A DNA stretch of 64,000 bases, from NCBI RefSeq assembly GCF_005405585.1, contig NZ_BJEQ01000008.1, forward strand, positions 62,001 through 126,000. The letters are read 5' to 3'. Shown one piece after another: positions 8,413 through 18,090 of this stretch. The notes beneath the pieces were generated by a model. The model was not told the DNA's origin. It was given only the letters and a program-made list of their open reading frames with translations, and ran no database searches. The stretch's first letter is position 1. Each line of letters begins with the position of its first letter. A program made the position numbers and the translations under genes. The DNA comes from Agarivorans sp. Toyoura001. Its GTDB lineage: Bacteria > Pseudomonadota > Gammaproteobacteria > Enterobacterales > Celerinatantimonadaceae.

Positions 8413-8432
8413 TGTGAGAGATATCGCACACA
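8413..8432. promoter_or_regulatory. UvrY/GacA-like palindrome upstream of csrB copy 3
   Basis: TGTGAGAGATATCGCACACA is an imperfect 20-bp inverted repeat and the most complete of the three UvrY-like sites. It lies about 155 bp upstream of the inferred start of copy 3 and about 20 bp beyond the stop of the TRIC-family gene. Confidence 0.68.
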
Positions 8433-8451
8433 GCTTGTAGTTAATAAGTAA

Positions 8452-9075
8452 TTACTGACGGTTTTTGGCAAGCTTAGGAAGCGACAAATGATAACGAATA
8501 GCCACTAAACGAATAATAAGCGCCGTAAAAATGCAGGCGCTGGTGGCAAGTGTGGCCGAAAACTCTAAAAATAATGCCGCCACCCAAACCAAACCACCAA
8601 CAATACATGCAGTGGCGTACACTTCTCTTTGTAATACTAAGGGAACTTGATTAGCCAGCACGTCACGGATCATTCCTCCACCACAAGCAGTAATAACCCC
8701 CATGGTAACGGCCACAATCATTGGCGCGCCATATTGCAGGGCTTTTTCCGCACCAATCGCCATGAATACCGCCATTCCAATAGCATCGGCCACAGGTAGT
8801 AACCAACGAGGCGGTGTTGGAAAGTTATTGAGTAATAATACCGAGCTTAAGCTGGCAATGAGAATAACCCAAAGGTACAAGCCATTTTCTACCCAAAATA
8901 CTGGGCTGGCACCTAACGCCATATCCCGAATGGTACCTCCGCCAATGGCAGTTACGCAGGCTAAAACTAAAGCACCAAATAAATCCATTTTTCTGCGGCT
9001 AGCAATTAGCACCCCAGAGATAGCAAATACTGCAGTGCCAAAAAGGTCGAGACTAAATAGGATGGTGTTGCCCAA
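8452..9075 (-). CDS. TRIC/UPF0126 family membrane channel protein
   Basis: The protein has about seven hydrophobic segments arranged as two similar halves. Each half carries the family's glycine-rich motif: AIGGGTIRDM in the first and ACGGGMIRDVL in the second. These mark the TRIC cation channel family (formerly UPF0126, YadS/YicG). The usual ATG would be at 9120, but it has no ribosome-binding site. A TTG at 9075 follows GAGGA at good spacing and gives the N-terminus MGNTILFSLDLFG, as expected for the family, so I choose it. The physiological ion is uncertain. Confidence 0.85.
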   Translation of the reverse strand: MGNTILFSLDLFGTAVFAISGVLIASRRKMDLFGALVLACVTAIGGGTIRDMALGASPVFWVENGLYLWVILIASLSSVLLLNNFPTPPRWLLPVADAIGMAVFMAIGAEKALQYGAPMIVAVTMGVITACGGGMIRDVLANQVPLVLQREVYATACIVGGLVWVAALFLEFSATLATSACIFTALIIRLVAIRYHLSLPKLAKNRQ

Positions 9076-9193
9076 AATGGATTCCTCAAAAAATTCGGCT
9101 GCAATTAGACAACAAGTCATGCTAACAATATAGGATGCAGATCAAACAAAGCCGAACCCTGGCGAGCTCGGCTTATACCCTATGGAAATGGGC

Positions 9194-10024
9194 TTAATCG
9201 TAAATGGTAGGTATCGCTTGGCGTTTATGTTGAGTACGCTGATAAATCGCCAACAGCTTCTGTTCTACTTCAGCCTCTACCGCTCTACCTTCTAAAAAGT
9301 CATCAATTTGATCGTATGTTACACCTAGCGCCACTTCGTCTGGCAATTGTGGGCGGTCTTCTTCTAAATCTGCAGTGGGTGCTTTACCAATCAGCGGCTC
9401 TGGTGCCCCTAAGTAAGCCGCCACCTGACGAACTTGGCGTTTATTCAAACCAAAGATAGGCGCAATATCACAGGCTCCGTCACCATGTTTAGTATAAAAA
9501 CCGGTAAGATTCTCTGCCGAGTGATCGGTACCAATCACCAAGCCACCCGTAAGACCAGCAATTTCGTACTGTGCCACCATTCGCATTCTGGCTTTTACAT
9601 TGCCCTTAGCAAAATCTACCGCAGCTTGGTTTGGCATCGTTAAACCTGCAGCGAGTAAGCTTTCACTGGCACTTTGGTGTAAACCCTCGGTGCCGGCTTT
9701 AATGTTGGTGGTAACAATATGAGAAGGTTTGATAAAGCTTAAAGCAAGCTGCGCATCGGCTTCGTCTTTTTGCTCACCAAAAGGCAAACGCATAGCGATA
9801 AAGCGATAATCTTGGCTATTAGTGTCTTTATTTAACTGTTCAACCGCTAGTTGAGCCAAACGTCCTGTGGTAGTTGAATCTACACCACCACTGATCCCGA
9901 GTATTAAGGTTTTTACTTTTGCTTGTTGTAAACGCTCTTTAATAAACTCGATTCGGCGTTTCACTTCGTATTCTGGATCGATTTCTGGCAGTACTTTCAT
10001 TTCTGCCAAGATTGCTTGTTTCAT
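9194..10024 (-). CDS. nadE: NH3-dependent NAD+ synthetase
   Basis: This 276-residue cytoplasmic enzyme amidates deamido-NAD with ammonia and ATP in the last step of NAD synthesis. The PP-loop SGGVDST near residue 45 binds ATP pyrophosphate. Further conserved segments are [19 protein letters not shown] (NaAD/ATP contacts) and the C-terminal [17 protein letters not shown]. No glutaminase domain is present, so it is the short bacterial form. An in-frame ATG 12 codons upstream is ignored because ATG at 10024 has GGGGAAG before it and gives the normal E. coli-like length. It is divergent from pykA. Confidence 0.95.
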   Translation of the reverse strand: MKQAILAEMKVLPEIDPEYEVKRRIEFIKERLQQAKVKTLILGISGGVDSTTTGRLAQLAVEQLNKDTNSQDYRFIAMRLPFGEQKDEADAQLALSFIKPSHIVTTNIKAGTEGLHQSASESLLAAGLTMPNQAAVDFAKGNVKARMRMVAQYEIAGLTGGLVIGTDHSAENLTGFYTKHGDGACDIAPIFGLNKRQVRQVAAYLGAPEPLIGKAPTADLEEDRPQLPDEVALGVTYDQIDDFLEGRAVEAEVEQKLLAIYQRTQHKRQAIPTIYD

Positions 10025-10167
10025 CTTCTTCCCCACACGAATAATATCCCTAAAGGGCAATGTACTTGAGAGTTAAAAAAAAACCAAGAGACAAGCCGAT
10101 TTACATATAATTAAAACAGTAACAGCGGATTTAAACAGACATCTCACTCTTTTTAAGGATAAGCAAC

Positions 10168-11604
10168 ATGTTAAGACGCACTAAAATTGTCACCACCTTA
10201 GGCCCCGCCACCGACAAAGACGATGTACTTGAGCAGTTAATTTTAAATGGCGCAAACATGGTGCGGCTAAACTTTTCCCACGGCACCGCTGAAGACCATT
10301 TAGCCCGCGCCAAACAAGTTCGCGAAATAGCGGCTAAACATAAAGTTCATGTGGCTATATTGGGTGACCTACAAGGTCCAAAAATTCGGGTATCTACCTT
10401 TAAAGATGGCAAAGTAAACCTTAACTTAGGTGACCAGTTTGTATTAGACAGTGAGCTAGGCAAAGGCCTGGGTGATGAAAAGCAAGTTGGCCTAGATTAC
10501 AAACATCTACCAAACGACGTAGAGCCCGGTGATACCTTGTTACTTGATGATGGTCGTATCCAACTAAAAGTAACAGGTGTACAAAATAGTCAGGTAACTA
10601 CTGAAGTAACCATTGGTGGCATTTTGTCTAACAACAAAGGCATTAACAAACTGGGTGGAGGCTTATCTGCTGCGGCACTTACCGACAAAGACAAAGCCGA
10701 TATTCTAACCGCTGCAAAAATTGAAGTTGATTACTTAGCCGTTTCCTTCCCCAATAGTGGCGAAGACATGCACTATGCAAGACGTCTTACTCAACAAGCT
10801 GGCTTGGCCACAAAGCTCGTAGCCAAAGTAGAGCGCGCAGAAACCGTTGCAACAGAAGAAGCAATGATCGACATTATTAAAGCCTCAGACGCAGTAATGG
10901 TAGCGCGTGGCGATTTAGGTGTTGAGATTGGTGATGCAGAGCTCGTTGGCGTTCAAAAAACCTTAATTCGTTTAACCCGCAAATATAATCGAGCAGTGAT
11001 TACCGCCACGCAAATGATGGAATCGATGATTAGCGCACCCATGCCAACCCGCGCTGAAGTCATGGATGTGGCCAACGCGGTACTCGACGGTACCGACGCG
11101 GTAATGCTTTCAGGTGAAACGGCCGCTGGCGAATACCCTATTGAAACCGTACAAGCCATGGCAACCGTATGTTTAGGCGCAGAAAAGCAACGCAGCATAA
11201 ACGTTTCTAAATACCGAATTAACGAGGTGTTTGAAAGCATTTCTGAAACAGTAGCCATGAGCACCATGTTTGCTGCTAACCACATGAAGGGCATGAAAGC
11301 GATTATCGCCTTAACTGAATCTGGCAGCACACCGCTACTGATGTCGCGTTTAAGTAGTGGTTTACCGATTTTCTCTTTATCACGCCATGCCAAAACGCTC
11401 AGCCGCTGTGCGCTTTATCGCGGGGTTTACCCAATTCATTTTGATGAAAGCAGCGAAGATATTATTTCGGTTTCACACACCGCGATAGCCTTGTTAAAAG
11501 AGCAGGGTTATTTAAATAAAGGGGATTTAGTCATACTGACTCATGGTGATGTGTTTGACCAAACCGGCCATACCAACACCAGTAAAATTCTAAAAGTAAG
11601 CTAA
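10168..11604 (+). CDS. pykA: pyruvate kinase, PykA type
   Basis: The 478-residue enzyme converts phosphoenolpyruvate and ADP to pyruvate and ATP. The N-terminus [13 protein letters not shown], the [14 protein letters not shown] segment and [13 protein letters not shown] match E. coli PykA more closely than PykF. The active-site region [12 protein letters not shown] near residue 245 and TATQMMESM near 280 are intact. The length fits PykA (480). A ribosome-binding AAGGA lies about 10 bases before the ATG. The gene stands alone, divergent from nadE and convergent with the DUF2786 gene. Confidence 0.95.
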   Translation: MLRRTKIVTTLGPATDKDDVLEQLILNGANMVRLNFSHGTAEDHLARAKQVREIAAKHKVHVAILGDLQGPKIRVSTFKDGKVNLNLGDQFVLDSELGKGLGDEKQVGLDYKHLPNDVEPGDTLLLDDGRIQLKVTGVQNSQVTTEVTIGGILSNNKGINKLGGGLSAAALTDKDKADILTAAKIEVDYLAVSFPNSGEDMHYARRLTQQAGLATKLVAKVERAETVATEEAMIDIIKASDAVMVARGDLGVEIGDAELVGVQKTLIRLTRKYNRAVITATQMMESMISAPMPTRAEVMDVANAVLDGTDAVMLSGETAAGEYPIETVQAMATVCLGAEKQRSINVSKYRINEVFESISETVAMSTMFAANHMKGMKAIIALTESGSTPLLMSRLSSGLPIFSLSRHAKTLSRCALYRGVYPIHFDESSEDIISVSHTAIALLKEQGYLNKGDLVILTHGDVFDQTGHTNTSKILKVS

Positions 11605-11641
11605 AGGTATTGGCTTAACTTGCTCGGACTCACCGGGCAAG

Positions 11642-12352
11642 TTAATGCTGACGTAACAAAGTGGGTCCGCGTGCACCTTCAACCGGGCGATTAACCGACA
11701 ACTTACGACCTTTCTTTATACCGGTTTGAAAATCAGGGGTTAACTGGCCCATTGAGGCTTTAATTTTAGCTTTAAAGGTTTCGCGATCTAACTTCTCAAA
11801 CATTTCATCTAAGTAGTCATCCATATGCTCGTTGCGGCCATCGGTAACTAAGTCAGGCAGTTTTTCTAGCGCACCTTCTAACCATCCGGCAGTAAACGAG
11901 GCAACTCTGCGAGCAAGTGTTACGTTGTCGGTACCCGAACCAGCAAAACTATTACGGAACGACCCTACTTGCTGGTTCATTTCTCGGTAAACGATATCAA
12001 AAGCAAAAGCGGCAAATACTGCGCGTTCAGCTAAACCTACAAATTCAGCGCGTTTTAAGCCTTTGTGATTAATTAATACCGCTTCAACACCAAAGCGGCC
12101 ATTAATACCGCGAATAATACGCAGGATGTTTTCACCAACATTGGCAGGCAGTAAGGTTTGGGTAGAGGTTTTGCCCATTTGAATCAGCTCAATATCGGCT
12201 TGATCTAAACCGTGTTTAAGCATTAAACGGTGGGCCATACGAATAGCTTGGGCGGCCTCATGAACATTTGAGGAGTTACCCAATTCTAAACACTTGGCAA
12301 TTTTTTCTAGGGCACGTTGACGACTCACGAAACGGCTATAACCTCTGCTCAA
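11642..12352 (-). CDS. DUF2786 domain protein
   Basis: The N-terminal 50 residues (RALEKIAKCLELGNSSNVHEAAQAI and on to LMLKHGLD; shown here in parts) have the repeated-helix pattern of DUF2786, in which HEAA and MxKHGL are typical. A second globular part follows, with FVGLAERAVFAAFAFDIVYREMN, often seen joined to DUF2786 in proteins of unknown role. A basic tail (KKGRKLSVNRPVEGARG) ends the protein. The function is not established; a nucleic-acid or phage-related role has been guessed for the family. It is convergent with pykA. Confidence 0.75.
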   Translation of the reverse strand: MSRGYSRFVSRQRALEKIAKCLELGNSSNVHEAAQAIRMAHRLMLKHGLDQADIELIQMGKTSTQTLLPANVGENILRIIRGINGRFGVEAVLINHKGLKRAEFVGLAERAVFAAFAFDIVYREMNQQVGSFRNSFAGSGTDNVTLARRVASFTAGWLEGALEKLPDLVTDGRNEHMDDYLDEMFEKLDRETFKAKIKASMGQLTPDFQTGIKKGRKLSVNRPVEGARGPTLLRQH

Positions 12353-12428
12353 AAATGAAGCGCTATTTTACTTATTTTAGCCAAATTTTCCAGCTATTCA
12401 CGCAGCAAGATAACAGACCAAAACAAAA

Positions 12429-12453
12429 GGGCTTGGTAACAATCACCAAGCCC
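12429..12453 (-). terminator. terminator after the MscS-type gene
   Basis: GGGCTTGGT/ACCAAGCCC forms a perfect 9-bp stem with a 7-base loop. On the minus strand it is followed by TTTTGTTTT. It lies just beyond the stop of the mechanosensitive channel gene. Confidence 0.88.
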
Positions 12454-12486
12454 CTCGTCTAATCCCTTAAAAAGGAACGATAAGTA

Positions 12487-14178
12487 CTATTTTTCGATTT
12501 GAGCAGCCTCTGCCGTGGCAGGGTAAAAATGCACATCGCGCTGCGGGAATGGAATAGAAATACCATCGTTGTCGAAGCGCATTTTAACTTCTCGAGTAAT
12601 ATCCCAGTACACATCCCAGTAATCGTCGGTTTTAACCCAAGGGCGCACAATAAAATCTACCGATGATTCGTTAAGTACGTGTAACTTCACCATTGGTTCT
12701 GGCTCTGGTAGCACCATTGGGTGTTTATCTAACAGCTCTTTAAGTACCGCTTCTGTTTTTTCAATATCGTCGGAGTAACCAATACCAAAAACTAAATCTA
12801 CACGGCGTAACTTTTGAGCCGTCACGTTTTTAATCACGTCTCCCCAAATTTTACTGTTAGGTATTACTAAGGTTTGGTTATCAATGGTTAAAATGGTGGT
12901 TGATACCAAATTCATGCTTTTAACCTTACCAAATACACCACCTCCTACTTCAACCATGTCACCTACATCGTAAGGGCGATAGATTAAAATCATCAATCCA
13001 GCGGCAAAGTTACCAAGAGTATCTTGCAAAGCAAAACCGATAATGAAACCGGCCACACCTAAACCCGCCAAGATAGGAGCCAGCGAGATGCCCACCTGGG
13101 CTAGCGCGAACAAGATACCTATAATAATCACAATCCGCGCTACTGAAGAAATGATCATGTCTTTCATTAAAGATGATAAGTTCAGCTTTGATGAATCTAA
13201 ACTCTTGGTCATTAACTTACGCACTAAGCGCGATAACGAACGGAACAAGTAGTAAATAGCCACCAGCAAAATGAGTTTAAAGATCCACTCACCACCATGC
13301 TCTACAAAATACTCAGTTAAGCGGTCAACCCAACGTTTAGCAATGCCACCAAGAATATTCACATCCAATACGTCAGTAGTGATTTGCCCGCCTAGCTTAA
13401 GTAAGGTTTGCTGATAGAACGAAGCATCAAAACCCAACTGAGTGAGTAAATCTACAGTAAGTTTAAAACTAACCCCAGCAACAGCGAGCTGCTCGGTAAC
13501 CACCGCTAATTGGTCTTTTAAACTTTGGTCTTCAGGGGTAATTTTAATTAGCTTGCCTAACTCTTCGCGCTTTTTACCCACTAAGCCCACCATGCCTGAG
13601 AACGACTCTGCACGCGTGTATAGGTGGTCAACGGTATATTGCTTCTCGCTGGCAACATCAAAGCCTAGCGCTTGCTGATTAATAATTTGCTGAACCATGG
13701 CGGAATAAATTAAATCAGCACTTGATAGGTGTTCTATATAAAGCTGAAACGCTTTAATGCTATCTGCTTCTTCTTTGGCATAGTCTTCGTTAAATTGCTT
13801 TTGTTGCTTCTCAATACCGCTAACCAAATCTTGATTGTTTTGATTAATGATTTGCTCAACTTCAGCCAACACTTGCTTATCCGCTAGCCCTAGCGCATTT
13901 TGCTCGATCAAATATTGAGATAATTGATTTATGGTTTCAAAAGCATGCAAGTGTCGTTCTAACAAGCGATGTGAAATAGCGGCTTGTTCAATGGTAGAGA
14001 CGGTATCTTGATTGGCTCTAATACGTTCAATCCGCTCTTGCTGGCGCTGATACTTATCCAGTAGTAGAGAAGCTTGATCGCTCCCTGATTCTTGAGCGTA
14101 AACCTTATGTACTGGGGATGCGAGCAGTGCAACACCCAAGACAATCGCACTCCAATAGCGCATTAGTTCCTTTAACAT
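12487..14178 (-). CDS. MscS-family mechanosensitive ion channel with periplasmic domain
   Basis: The 563-residue protein starts with a signal peptide (RYWSAIVLGVALLASPVHKV, cleaved near YAQ). A long Gln/Glu-rich helical periplasmic domain follows (about residues 35-280), then membrane helices and the MscS core. The pore helix region GLGVAGFIIGFALQDTLGNF near residue 390 is the MscS signature, followed by the beta domain VEVGGGVFGKVKSMNLVSTT and the cytoplasmic cage. It should open under membrane tension to release solutes. It is smaller than the 1,100-residue MscK/MscM. Start at 14178 is chosen for its GGAG site; an in-frame ATG 12 codons upstream lacks one. Confidence 0.9.
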   Translation of the reverse strand: MLKELMRYWSAIVLGVALLASPVHKVYAQESGSDQASLLLDKYQRQQERIERIRANQDTVSTIEQAAISHRLLERHLHAFETINQLSQYLIEQNALGLADKQVLAEVEQIINQNNQDLVSGIEKQQKQFNEDYAKEEADSIKAFQLYIEHLSSADLIYSAMVQQIINQQALGFDVASEKQYTVDHLYTRAESFSGMVGLVGKKREELGKLIKITPEDQSLKDQLAVVTEQLAVAGVSFKLTVDLLTQLGFDASFYQQTLLKLGGQITTDVLDVNILGGIAKRWVDRLTEYFVEHGGEWIFKLILLVAIYYLFRSLSRLVRKLMTKSLDSSKLNLSSLMKDMIISSVARIVIIIGILFALAQVGISLAPILAGLGVAGFIIGFALQDTLGNFAAGLMILIYRPYDVGDMVEVGGGVFGKVKSMNLVSTTILTIDNQTLVIPNSKIWGDVIKNVTAQKLRRVDLVFGIGYSDDIEKTEAVLKELLDKHPMVLPEPEPMVKLHVLNESSVDFIVRPWVKTDDYWDVYWDITREVKMRFDNDGISIPFPQRDVHFYPATAEAAQIEK

Positions 14179-14391
14179 CTTCTTCTCCAGCAAATCTATT
14201 AGCTTCAAAGCCAAACCACAGTGTTAATTAAAACACTCAAACAAAGTACAACTGTAAGCTAATAATAGAGACTTGTTAGTATTTTACTATCAGATTTAAG
14301 CGCTTATACTAACAAATAGCTCACATTGATAGTGACTAAGGTAGAAGTAGCCTAATCGGAAGCTATTTCAAGCTCGTTACAAGGACAGTAT

Positions 14392-15222
14392 ATGAAAACC
14401 AAGCAGTGGCTTTGCCTCGCCGCGTTAACAACAATGATTAACGCCCCCGTGAATGCTGGTGAATGGGTGATAAAAGCCGGTGGTTTTTGGGCTCAAACCG
14501 ATTCTTCTATGACCACAAAGACACTATTAGATAGAGATTTAACTCTTGATTTTGAAGATACTTTCAATCTAGAAGAAGAACAATTCCTTCCATTTGCCCA
14601 AATAGGTTACCAGTTTAACGACCGCCACCATGTTTTTGCTGACTGGAGAAGGCTACATCGCTCTGCGCAAACCAAAGCTGTAGGTGCTATAGAATCGCTT
14701 CCAAATTTTCCTGAATATGGCATTGCAGCAGGAGCAAGTATAAATACTCGAATGGATATAGATGTACTGCGTGCGGGCTATGGTTATTCTTTTTATAAAA
14801 CCGAACGCGTGGAGATAGGCGGCTCACTGGGCTTACACGTAATGTTCATAGAAATGGGTTTTAGCGGAGAAATAGCGGGGTGTGTTGAAAACAACGGCCA
14901 ATTGATTTGTGAGAGTACCAGCACAAGTGGCGAGGTAGTAGATGAATCAATAACCGCTCCTTTACCGGATATAGGATTTTGGGCAAGTTATGAATTTGCT
15001 GATGATTGGACAATTGCAGCCCATTCAGAGGTATTTTACATAAGCCTTGATAATGTTAGTGGGTACTTAACAGACCTCAACGCTACGATATCTTACGCCA
15101 TTTCGCCAAACTGGGATGCTGAGATAGGTTATAACTATTACCAAGTAGGTGCGGATTGGGACGAAACCTCTCTTAAGTACAAATACCAAGGCCCTATGTT
15201 TAACGTGGCTTATAAGTTCTAA
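14392..15222 (+). CDS. outer-membrane beta-barrel protein
   Basis: The 276-residue product has a signal peptide (MKTKQWLCLAALTTMINA, cleavage near VNAGEW) and then alternating aromatic strands typical of a small outer-membrane barrel: GYQFNDRHHVFADWRR, GYSFYKTERVEIGGSLG, GYNYYQVGADWDE. It ends in the terminal phenylalanine motif AYKF that targets barrels to the BAM complex. One loop holds a probable disulfide (GCVENNGQLICE). I cannot name a substrate. An AAGGACAG ribosome-binding site precedes the ATG. It is convergent with trpB across a strong terminator. Confidence 0.82.
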   Translation: MKTKQWLCLAALTTMINAPVNAGEWVIKAGGFWAQTDSSMTTKTLLDRDLTLDFEDTFNLEEEQFLPFAQIGYQFNDRHHVFADWRRLHRSAQTKAVGAIESLPNFPEYGIAAGASINTRMDIDVLRAGYGYSFYKTERVEIGGSLGLHVMFIEMGFSGEIAGCVENNGQLICESTSTSGEVVDESITAPLPDIGFWASYEFADDWTIAAHSEVFYISLDNVSGYLTDLNATISYAISPNWDAEIGYNYYQVGADWDETSLKYKYQGPMFNVAYKF

Positions 15223-15227
15223 AAAAC

Positions 15228-15254
15228 TGGCCACAAACCTTTAGTTTGTGGCCA
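15228..15254. terminator. terminator between the barrel gene and trpB
   Basis: TGGCCACAAAC/GTTTGTGGCCA is a perfect 11-bp stem with a 5-base loop, with A-rich sequence to the left. On the minus strand it ends trpB transcription with a T-run; on the plus strand the T-run is weak. Confidence 0.8.
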
Positions 15255-15260
15255 AACTAT

Positions 15261-16484
15261 TTATATCAGTGACGCAATACCATATTGCTTACCGTAGTTC
15301 TCCACCACAAAGTCGATATCTTTATCGCCCCTGCCTGACAAGTTAATCAAAATTGTTCCTTTAGAACCTTTCTTGGCGAGGTTAATCGCATGAGCAACCG
15401 CATGGGCCGATTCAATGGCTGGAATAATGCCTTCTAGTCGCGACAACTCAAAAAAAGCATCTATCGCTTCTTTGTCGCTTACCACTCCATATTGCACGCG
15501 GCCGAGGTCTTTCAGGTAAGCATGTTGTGGGCCTACGGCTGGGTAATCTAAACCACTGGCTACCGAGTAAACTTTCTCTGGTTCACCTTTATCATCTTTA
15601 AGCATATAGGAGTGAAATCCATGCATTGTGCCTGGTTCACCTTTAGTTAGGGTGGCAGCATGCTCGCCCACTTCATCTAAGCTTCGGCCTGCGGGTTCAC
15701 AACCATGCATGGCCACGTTACTGTCTTCTAAAAAGGCGCTGAACAAGCCCATAGCATTTGAACCGCCGCCTACACAAGCCACCAAATGGTCTGGCAGTTG
15801 GCCTTTCATATCTTGAAACTGCTGACGCGCTTCAATACCAATAATCGATTGAAAATCGCGAACCATCATTGGGAATGGGTGAGGACCAACCACCGAGCCA
15901 ATAGCATATAACTGAGTATGCGGATCAGCCATATAAGCCTGGAAAGCACTATCTACCGCTTCTTTAAGGGTTTTTCGGCCATGAGTTGCAGGAATAACAT
16001 TAGCGCCGAGGATACGCATTCTCACCACATTAGGGTGCTCTTTTGCAATATCCACTTCCCCCATATGAATATCACACTCTAAGCCTAATAGCGCAGCCGC
16101 CGTAGCCAACGCTACACCATGTTGGCCAGCTCCAGTTTCGGCAATGACTTTAGTTTTTCCCATTTTCTTAGCGAGCAGTACTTCGCCCAAGCAATGGTTA
16201 ATTTTATGGGCTCCAGTATGGTTTAGATCTTCTCGTTTAAGATAAATGTCACAACCATAGGTTTGAGAAAGGTGTTGAGCATGGAAAATAGGGCTAGGGC
16301 GGCCAACATAATCTTGATACAAACGGGTTAATTCAGCTACAAACTCAGGATCTTGACGAATCTCTTGGTACGCCTGGTTAATATCGTTCATCACCGCTTG
16401 TAACTCGGGTGGAATAAAGCTGCCACCATACTCACCAAAGTAACCTTCGCTATTTGGTAGCGTGTGCTCAAACTGTTTATTCAT
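15261..16484 (-). CDS. trpB: tryptophan synthase beta subunit, stand-alone copy
   Basis: The 407-residue PLP enzyme condenses indole and serine to tryptophan. The PLP lysine is in [14 protein letters not shown] near residue 91, the phosphate-binding loop is [10 protein letters not shown] near 240, and the ETGAGQHGV substrate loop is present. Length and motifs fit a true TrpB1-type subunit. There is no trpA next to it: upstream is glmU and downstream a barrel gene, so it is not part of a trp operon here. The HTGAHKIN form differs from the HGGAHKTN I recall from E. coli, which suggests a distinct lineage or transfer. Whether a trp operon copy exists elsewhere cannot be seen. Confidence 0.92.
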   Translation of the reverse strand: MNKQFEHTLPNSEGYFGEYGGSFIPPELQAVMNDINQAYQEIRQDPEFVAELTRLYQDYVGRPSPIFHAQHLSQTYGCDIYLKREDLNHTGAHKINHCLGEVLLAKKMGKTKVIAETGAGQHGVALATAAALLGLECDIHMGEVDIAKEHPNVVRMRILGANVIPATHGRKTLKEAVDSAFQAYMADPHTQLYAIGSVVGPHPFPMMVRDFQSIIGIEARQQFQDMKGQLPDHLVACVGGGSNAMGLFSAFLEDSNVAMHGCEPAGRSLDEVGEHAATLTKGEPGTMHGFHSYMLKDDKGEPEKVYSVASGLDYPAVGPQHAYLKDLGRVQYGVVSDKEAIDAFFELSRLEGIIPAIESAHAVAHAINLAKKGSKGTILINLSGRGDKDIDFVVENYGKQYGIASLI

Positions 16485-16600
16485 GGTCTATCCCTACAGA
16501 CAAAAGCCTAGTTATACCTAATAAAAGTAAGGATTTATGTGCGCTAGTTACAGCTTCAAAGGATTCAATTTTTTATAAAATGGTCCCTAAAACAAAAAAA

Positions 16601-16615
16601 GCGACCTAAGGTCGC
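16601..16615. terminator. terminator after glmU
   Basis: GCGACC-TAA-GGTCGC is a compact stem with A-run before and T-run after, so it can act in both directions. It lies just past the glmU stop and upstream of trpB. Confidence 0.9.
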
Positions 16616-16638
16616 TTTTTTAACAGAGTATTAATTAG

Positions 16639-18000
16639 TTAAGACTTTTTAACTGGTCGTTGCCAACCGCTAATATTACGCTGTTTGGTACGAGAAATAG
16701 CTAAGGTTTCTGGCTCTACATTGCTGGTAATAGTAGACCCAGCCCCTACCGTTGCGTTCTTACCCACGGTAACTGGCGCTACTAACTGAGTATCACTGCC
16801 AATGAATACGCCATCTTCAATAATGGTTTGAAACTTGTTTACACCATCATAGTTACAGGTAATCGTGCCGGCACCAATATTCACTTTTGCACCCACCGTA
16901 GTATCACCTAGGTAAGTTAAATGCCCCGCTTTAGAGCCTTTGCCTAATGTTGATTTCTTCATTTCTACGAAGTTACCCACATGAGCGTCTTGCTCTAATT
17001 TAGCGCCAGGGCGTAGGCGAGCAAATGGACCCGCTGAAGCATCAGCCGCTAAGCTCGCTTGCTCAATAATGCTGTTAGCCTTAATGGTTACGTTATCGCC
17101 AATCTCACAGTCAATTAAAATGGCATTCGCTTCGATAGTGACATTGTTACCAATGGTAACTTTACCTTTAATAATAACGTTGATGTCGATGAAACAATCG
17201 TTGCCAATACTTAACTCGCCACGTAAGTCAAAACGATTAGCATCGGCTAGGCTCACGCCATCTCGCAATAACTGCTCCGCTTGCCCTTTCTGGTAGGCAC
17301 GCTCTAAGCCATTAAGTTGAACCCGGTCATTTACCCCTTGAACTTCAACAATAGAGTCTGGTTGAACCGCTTGTACCACGTTGCCTTCTTTCGTCGCCAT
17401 TTCAATAATGTCGGTAACGTAATATTCACCCTGAGCATTATCGTTACTTAACTGAGCTAACCAACGGGTAAAGTCATTGCTGTTTGCCACTAGCACACCA
17501 GTATTTACTTCGGTAATAGCCAGTTGCTCTGGAGTGGCATCTTTATGCTCTACAATCGCTGCTACGCTGCCGTTTTCACGCACAATACGTCCATAACCAG
17601 TAGGGTCAGCTTGGTCAACCGTTAGCAAGCCAATACCATTGTTAGGTAAAGCTTCAATCAAACGTTGAATGGTTTGCTCGCTAATCAGTGGCGTATCGCC
17701 ATATAACATCACAACCGGCTGATTAGCAGCGAAGTGAGGGGCCGCTTGTTGCATCGCATGGCCTGTACCTAACTGCTCAGCTTGTACTACCCAGTTTAAA
17801 CTTGGGTCTTGGATTTGCTGTTGAATTAAATCGCCGCCATGGCCGTAGATAAGGTGAATGGCATCTGGTTTCAGTTTTTTAGCGGTATCGATAACATGTT
17901 GCACCATTGGTTTGTCTGCTAATTTGTGCAGAACCTTAGGTAATGTTGAACGCATCCTTGTTCCTTTACCCGCAGCCAAAATCACGACACTAAAGTTCAT
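16639..18000 (-). CDS. glmU: bifunctional GlcNAc-1-P uridyltransferase / GlcN-1-P acetyltransferase
   Basis: This 453-residue enzyme acetylates glucosamine-1-phosphate and then makes UDP-GlcNAc for peptidoglycan and lipopolysaccharide. The N-terminal nucleotidyltransferase signature [18 protein letters not shown] is at residues 8-25. The C-terminal half is a left-handed beta-helix of hexapeptide repeats (for example [19 protein letters not shown]), with the acetyltransferase region [11 protein letters not shown]. The start at 18000 follows AAAGGAAACAAA; an ATG 11 codons upstream is less likely. In many gammaproteobacteria glmU directly follows atpC; here viaA-ravA lie between them. Confidence 0.96.
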   Translation of the reverse strand: MNFSVVILAAGKGTRMRSTLPKVLHKLADKPMVQHVIDTAKKLKPDAIHLIYGHGGDLIQQQIQDPSLNWVVQAEQLGTGHAMQQAAPHFAANQPVVMLYGDTPLISEQTIQRLIEALPNNGIGLLTVDQADPTGYGRIVRENGSVAAIVEHKDATPEQLAITEVNTGVLVANSNDFTRWLAQLSNDNAQGEYYVTDIIEMATKEGNVVQAVQPDSIVEVQGVNDRVQLNGLERAYQKGQAEQLLRDGVSLADANRFDLRGELSIGNDCFIDINVIIKGKVTIGNNVTIEANAILIDCEIGDNVTIKANSIIEQASLAADASAGPFARLRPGAKLEQDAHVGNFVEMKKSTLGKGSKAGHLTYLGDTTVGAKVNIGAGTITCNYDGVNKFQTIIEDGVFIGSDTQLVAPVTVGKNATVGAGSTITSNVEPETLAISRTKQRNISGWQRPVKKS

Positions 18001-18090
18001 TTTGTTTCCTTTTTTACGGCTAATTTTTCCCAATTAACCAATCTGATTCGATAACCTAACAAGTGTAAGCGAAACTGATTCGCTTTGGAA

